Shown here: piece by piece, positions 60,760-64,000 of the stretch | Position numbering within the stretch: the first letter of the stretch is position 1 | Layout of the letters: each line of letters starts with the position of its first letter | NCBI GenBank assembly: GCA_030272585.1 | Contig: BSYQ01000005.1 | Location: forward strand, 6,045,501-6,109,500 | Direction of reading: 5' to 3' | DNA from: Bryopsis sp. KO-2023 | Taxonomy: Eukaryota; Chlorophyta; Ulvophyceae; Bryopsidales; Bryopsidaceae | Length of the DNA: 64,000 nucleotides | The notes under the pieces: model-generated | Databases searched by the model: none | Seen by the model: only the letters and a program-made list of their open reading frames with translations | What the model was told of the DNA's origin: nothing | Program-made: the position numbers and the translations under genes

Positions 60760-60824
60760 GTGCACTGTTCTTTTTCCGTGCTTGTTTTTTTTGGGGGCTA
60801 CGACCGGGAAGAAAAGGCCTTGAG

Positions 60825-60895
60825 TGCGTTGACCGGGAATCGAACCCGGGTCTCTACCGTGGCAGGGTAGTATGCTACCACTGTACCATCAACGC
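60825..60895 (-). tRNA. tRNA-Gly (GCC), copy 14
   Basis: Same sequence as copy 1. Confidence 0.96.
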
Positions 60896-61162
60896 CTCGA
60901 CGAAAATACCCGAGCTTGCTCGATCGGGTAACATGCGTGCGGGGGAATCGGGCCGGAACCGGGCAGAGGACTTTGGTCAAAATTCGGGTCCGGGGTTACG
61001 GTCGTGTTACCCGTCGCCGTAATGCGGCCGTAATTGTGTTCCGTAACCGAAAGTTGTTTACTCTCCCGTCATTTACGGTAATTTATGGTCGGACAAGTTC
61101 TTACTACGGTTACGGTGACCGTGACCGTAAGGTCCTGTCTATGGTCGGAACGGAAGGGCGGA

Positions 61163-61236
61163 CGCCCGAGGAGGGACTCGAACCCTCGGCCACGAGATTA
61201 AAAGTCTCGCGCTCTGCCAAACTGAGCTACCCGGGC
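61163..61236 (-). tRNA. tRNA-Lys (TTT), copy 14
   Basis: Same sequence as copy 1. Confidence 0.95.
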
Positions 61237-61342
61237 ATATCTCAAGCAGGATCGCGCCGATCTCGTGGATCCCGATTCCGGGAATCTCGATCGCGGGGGG
61301 GCGACCGAGCCTCCACGCAGCGCGCGATCGACTCGTCGTCGA

Positions 61343-61424
61343 GCTGAGATGTCCGAGTGGTTAAGGAGGTGGACTCGAAATCCACTGGGTTCATCCCGCG
61401 CAGGTTCAAATCCTGCTCTCAGCG
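61343..61424 (+). tRNA. tRNA-Ser (CGA), copy 14
   Basis: Same sequence as copy 1. Confidence 0.96.
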
Positions 61425-61481
61425 AGCGTCGAAGTCGTTTTTCGGAGCGGCAAAAGACAAGGATGCAAGGTGGGCGTGCAT

Positions 61482-61542
61482 GAACCCGGGTCTCCTGCGT
61501 GACAGTGACAGGCAAGAATACTCACCGCCGTACTGCAACGAC
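61482..61542 (-). pseudogene. tRNA-Asp relic, copy 14
   Basis: Same as copy 1. Confidence 0.8.
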
Positions 61543-61627
61543 TCGATCACGATGACGAGGCTGACGATGAGGTTGATGACGAGGCGTGCGACGAGGATGG
61601 ACGACGCGACGCCTCATCACGACGTGA

Positions 61628-61709
61628 GTTGGGGTGTCCGAGTGGTTAAGGAGGTGGACTAGAAATCCACTGGGTTTGTCCCGCGCAGGTTCGAATCCTG
61701 CCCTCAACG
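61628..61709 (+). tRNA. tRNA-Ser (AGA), copy 14
   Basis: Same as copy 2. Confidence 0.96.
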
Positions 61710-61765
61710 AGGCATGTGTGTGCGTGTGTGTTCGCGAACCGAGGGGGTGACGCGGAAAGGCACGT

Positions 61766-61848
61766 TGTGGTGAGTGGGATTCGAACCCACGCTCGTCTCC
61801 GAACTAGAACCTGAATCTAGCGCCTTAGACCAACTCGGCCATCACCAC
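61766..61848 (-). tRNA. tRNA-Leu (CAG), copy 14
   Basis: Same sequence as copy 1. Confidence 0.96.
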
Positions 61849-61946
61849 ACCATCGTCGCTCGGGAGCCACCCCCACGAGGGCCCCGCCCCGGACGGGAGT
61901 CGCAGGCGACGCCCCCCGAGATCGGCGGCACGGAAATCTTTCCGTG

Positions 61947-62032
61947 GCCTCGGTGGCGCAGTCGGTTAGCGCGTCGGTCTCATAACCTCGTGAGCCATCC
62001 GGAGGTCACCAGTTCGATCCTGGTCCGGGGCA
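61947..62032 (+). tRNA. tRNA-Met (CAT) with intron, copy 14
   Basis: Same sequence as copy 1. Confidence 0.93.
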
Positions 62033-62080
62033 ACCAACGCTTTTGACGGGACGCCCCACGCCACGTCACAAATTCTGACG

Positions 62081-62161
62081 TGTGGCGAGTGGGATTTGAA
62101 CCCACGCCCTTTCGGACTGGAACCTTACTCCAGCGCCTTGGACCAACTCGGCCATCGCCAC
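62081..62161 (-). tRNA. tRNA-Leu (AAG), copy 14
   Basis: Same sequence as copy 1. Confidence 0.95.
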
Positions 62162-62236
62162 ATACGAGAGGAGGGGTCCGCCGCGCGTCTTCAAGCTGGG
62201 GTCTCGGACGTCGGTCCGCTAAAAAAAGAGCACGAG

Positions 62237-62307
62237 TGCGTTGACCGGGAATCGAACCCGGGTCTCTACCTTGGGAGGGTAGTATGCTACCACTATATCA
62301 CCAACGC
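62237..62307 (-). tRNA. tRNA-Gly (CCC), copy 14
   Basis: Same sequence as copy 1. Confidence 0.95.
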
Positions 62308-63421
62308 GGCTCGAGGGATGGCGCGTGCGGAGAGCGTGGTAGGTTCGGGAAGCTGTCGGGAAGCTGTCGGGGACAAGTGCCGTCGCGCGCGGGAACGAGG
62401 TTGCGCCAAAACTTCGGGAGGGTGTTCGTTCGTGGTTAGGACTCGTTTCGAGTTTTTTCATCGTTGCGATTTTTCCGGGTGCTCGGATTCGGATATACGA
62501 GAGATATCGGCAATGGCCCATTTCGTTCGCTCGAATTATCGCGTAAAAGGAGTTCTTCGTTTTCCATGGGTTTTTGGTGTCTCTTCGAGTTGTGGTGTAT
62601 TATTATTATTTTTATTTTTTTCTTTCCTCGCAAGAGATCGATTCGTTTCTTTCTATTTTCGTCGTTCTTTTCTTATTTTTGTGCCGTTCGTTCCCTCCTT
62701 TCCTTCCAATAATCTTTCTTTTCTTTTCTTCCCTTTTCCGTGCTTTTCTGCTTTTTCCTTTTTCGATTCTTTCTCTTTCGGTCCTTTCGAGAAGATTCCA
62801 TTTCCTTTGCATTCTTCTTTCGCCGTTTCGAAAGGTTTTTTTCTCCCCCTTCGAAATCAAACCGGTTTCTGTCTATCGTGTTTTCTCTCAAAGTTCATTT
62901 TCCTTCTTTCCCTCCCCCTTTTCTTTTCCTTTCTAGCTTTTTCGCTCTTTTCTTCGACCTCTCTCCCGATTTTCTCCCGAGAGGGATCCCGTGGATGATC
63001 CCGGATTACCCGATCGGATGATCCAACAAGGGCGCGGTTGAACCCAGAAACGCCACCAACACGCCACCACCTGTGCGTTCCGTCGCCACACACGTCAAAA
63101 CAGAAACGAACATGCTCCCAAGGCTTTTTCGCTCTACTGCCGCTCACCCACGAGCTGACCCACACACACTCCACCGCCCGCGCGCGCGCTCACAGGCGCA
63201 CACTCACCCACACACCCACACACGAAAGATCGTGCCACACCTGAAAACGCTCCCACGGGGTCCTTTTCGATTGGATGAAGCCAAAAACACCATTTCACCG
63301 CTCTGCCCACCTCACCTCAAAAGAACAAACAAAAAACAATCGGTCCCCCAAACCGTCGGAGGGACACGTCCCTCGCGCACCTGAAAAACGGATACTTCAC
63401 CTCCCGGCGTCCGCTTCAAAA

Positions 63422-63543
63422 CGTGTTGCCATCAAACCACCGTGAATACATGCGATCCCTTCCGAACTCGCCAATCAAGCACGGTTGGGGCCGATCAGTA
63501 CCGAGATCAGGGATGTCTCAGGAAATCCGGCGGCGGCAACTCG
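63422..63543 (+). rRNA. 5S rRNA-like gene, copy 15
   Basis: Same as copy 2. Confidence 0.68.
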
Positions 63544-63608
63544 GTGCACTGTTCTTTTTCCGTGCTTGTTTTTTTTGGGGGCTACGACCGGGAAGAAAAG
63601 GCCTTGAG

Positions 63609-63679
63609 TGCGTTGACCGGGAATCGAACCCGGGTCTCTACCGTGGCAGGGTAGTATGCTACCACTGTACCATCAACGC
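63609..63679 (-). tRNA. tRNA-Gly (GCC), copy 15
   Basis: Same sequence as copy 1. Confidence 0.96.
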
Positions 63680-63946
63680 CTCGACGAAAATACCCGAGCT
63701 TGCTCGATCGGGTAACATGCGTGCGGGGGAATCGGGCCGGAACCGGGCAGAGGACTTTGGTCAAAATTCGGGTCCGGGGTTACGGTCGTGTTACCCGTCG
63801 CCGTAATGCGGCCGTAATTGTGTTCCGTAACCGAAAGTTGTTTACTCTCCCGTCATTTACGGTAATTTATGGTCGGACAAGTTCTTACTACGGTTACGGT
63901 GACCGTGACCGTAAGGTCCTGTCTATGGTCGGAACGGAAGGGCGGA

Positions 63947-64000
63947 CGCCCGAGGAGGGACTCGAACCCTCGGCCACGAGATTAAAAGTCTCGCGCTCTG
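63947..64000 (-). tRNA. tRNA-Lys (TTT), copy 15, partial
   Basis: 3' part only (54 of 74 nt); the 5' end lies beyond the window. Confidence 0.92.

Larger units (their letters stand above)
59557..62340 (+). repeat. Tandem unit 14
   Basis: Full copy. Markers: T at offset 271, G at 608, A at 874, G at 2764. Confidence 0.97.
62341..64000 (+). repeat. Tandem unit 15, cut by window end
   Basis: First 1660 bp of a further unit; it ends inside tRNA-Lys. Markers: T at offsets 271 and 608, A at 874. The array therefore continues beyond the window. Confidence 0.97.

Noticed and set aside
1-64000. CRISPR array or bacterial operon
   Set aside because: The repeat period is 2784 bp with eukaryotic-type tRNAs (type II Ser/Leu arms, anticodon-loop intron, Pol III T runs) and an LTR retrotransposon; no short spaced repeats.
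1-64000. Assembly artefact as the sole cause of the array
   Set aside because: Units carry distinct marker bases and private changes in a structured order, which a simple duplication error would not produce. Copy number still needs long-read support.

Overview
The window is one uninterrupted tandem array of Pol III genes from a eukaryotic nuclear genome, carrying three copies of an LTR retrotransposon. The repeat unit is 2784 bp. Fourteen full units (starts 1, 2785, 5569, 8353, 11137, 13921, 16705, 19489, 30061, 32845, 35629, 46201, 48985, 59557) and a partial fifteenth (62341-64000) lie head to tail in one orientation and differ by only a few single bases.

Each unit encodes, left to right: a 5S rRNA-like gene (+), tRNA-Gly GCC (-), tRNA-Lys TTT (-), tRNA-Ser CGA (+), a 3'-truncated tRNA-Asp relic (-), tRNA-Ser AGA (+), tRNA-Leu CAG (-), intron-containing elongator-type tRNA-Met CAT (+), tRNA-Leu AAG (-) and tRNA-Gly CCC (-). 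The first ~1.08 kb of the unit is spacer: a long pyrimidine-rich tract, then CA/CG alternating DNA. No protein-coding host gene is supported anywhere; the open frames inside the unit overlap tRNAs or low-complexity DNA.

Units 8, 11 and 13 carry a 7783-bp Ty3/Gypsy chromovirus (20393-28175, 36533-44315, 49889-57671) with 514-bp LTRs (TG...CA), separate gag and pol frames, and a C-terminal chromodomain. All three sit at the same base of the unit, have the same CCTGA target duplication and share the same single LTR-LTR difference. They therefore descend from one insertion spread by array recombination, not from three insertions. The elements look whole and very young.

The most unusual signal is composition. 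The array, LTRs and leader are rich in CpG, whereas about 6.2 kb of gag-pol body contains only two CpG dinucleotides while its frames remain open.

Organism: eukaryote. The 12-nt intron in elongator tRNA-Met, the Ser tRNAs beginning the D arm with TGTCCGAGTGG, and an Asp relic starting GTCGTTG recall plants and green algae from memory, but protists cannot be excluded. The sequence alone does not settle the species.
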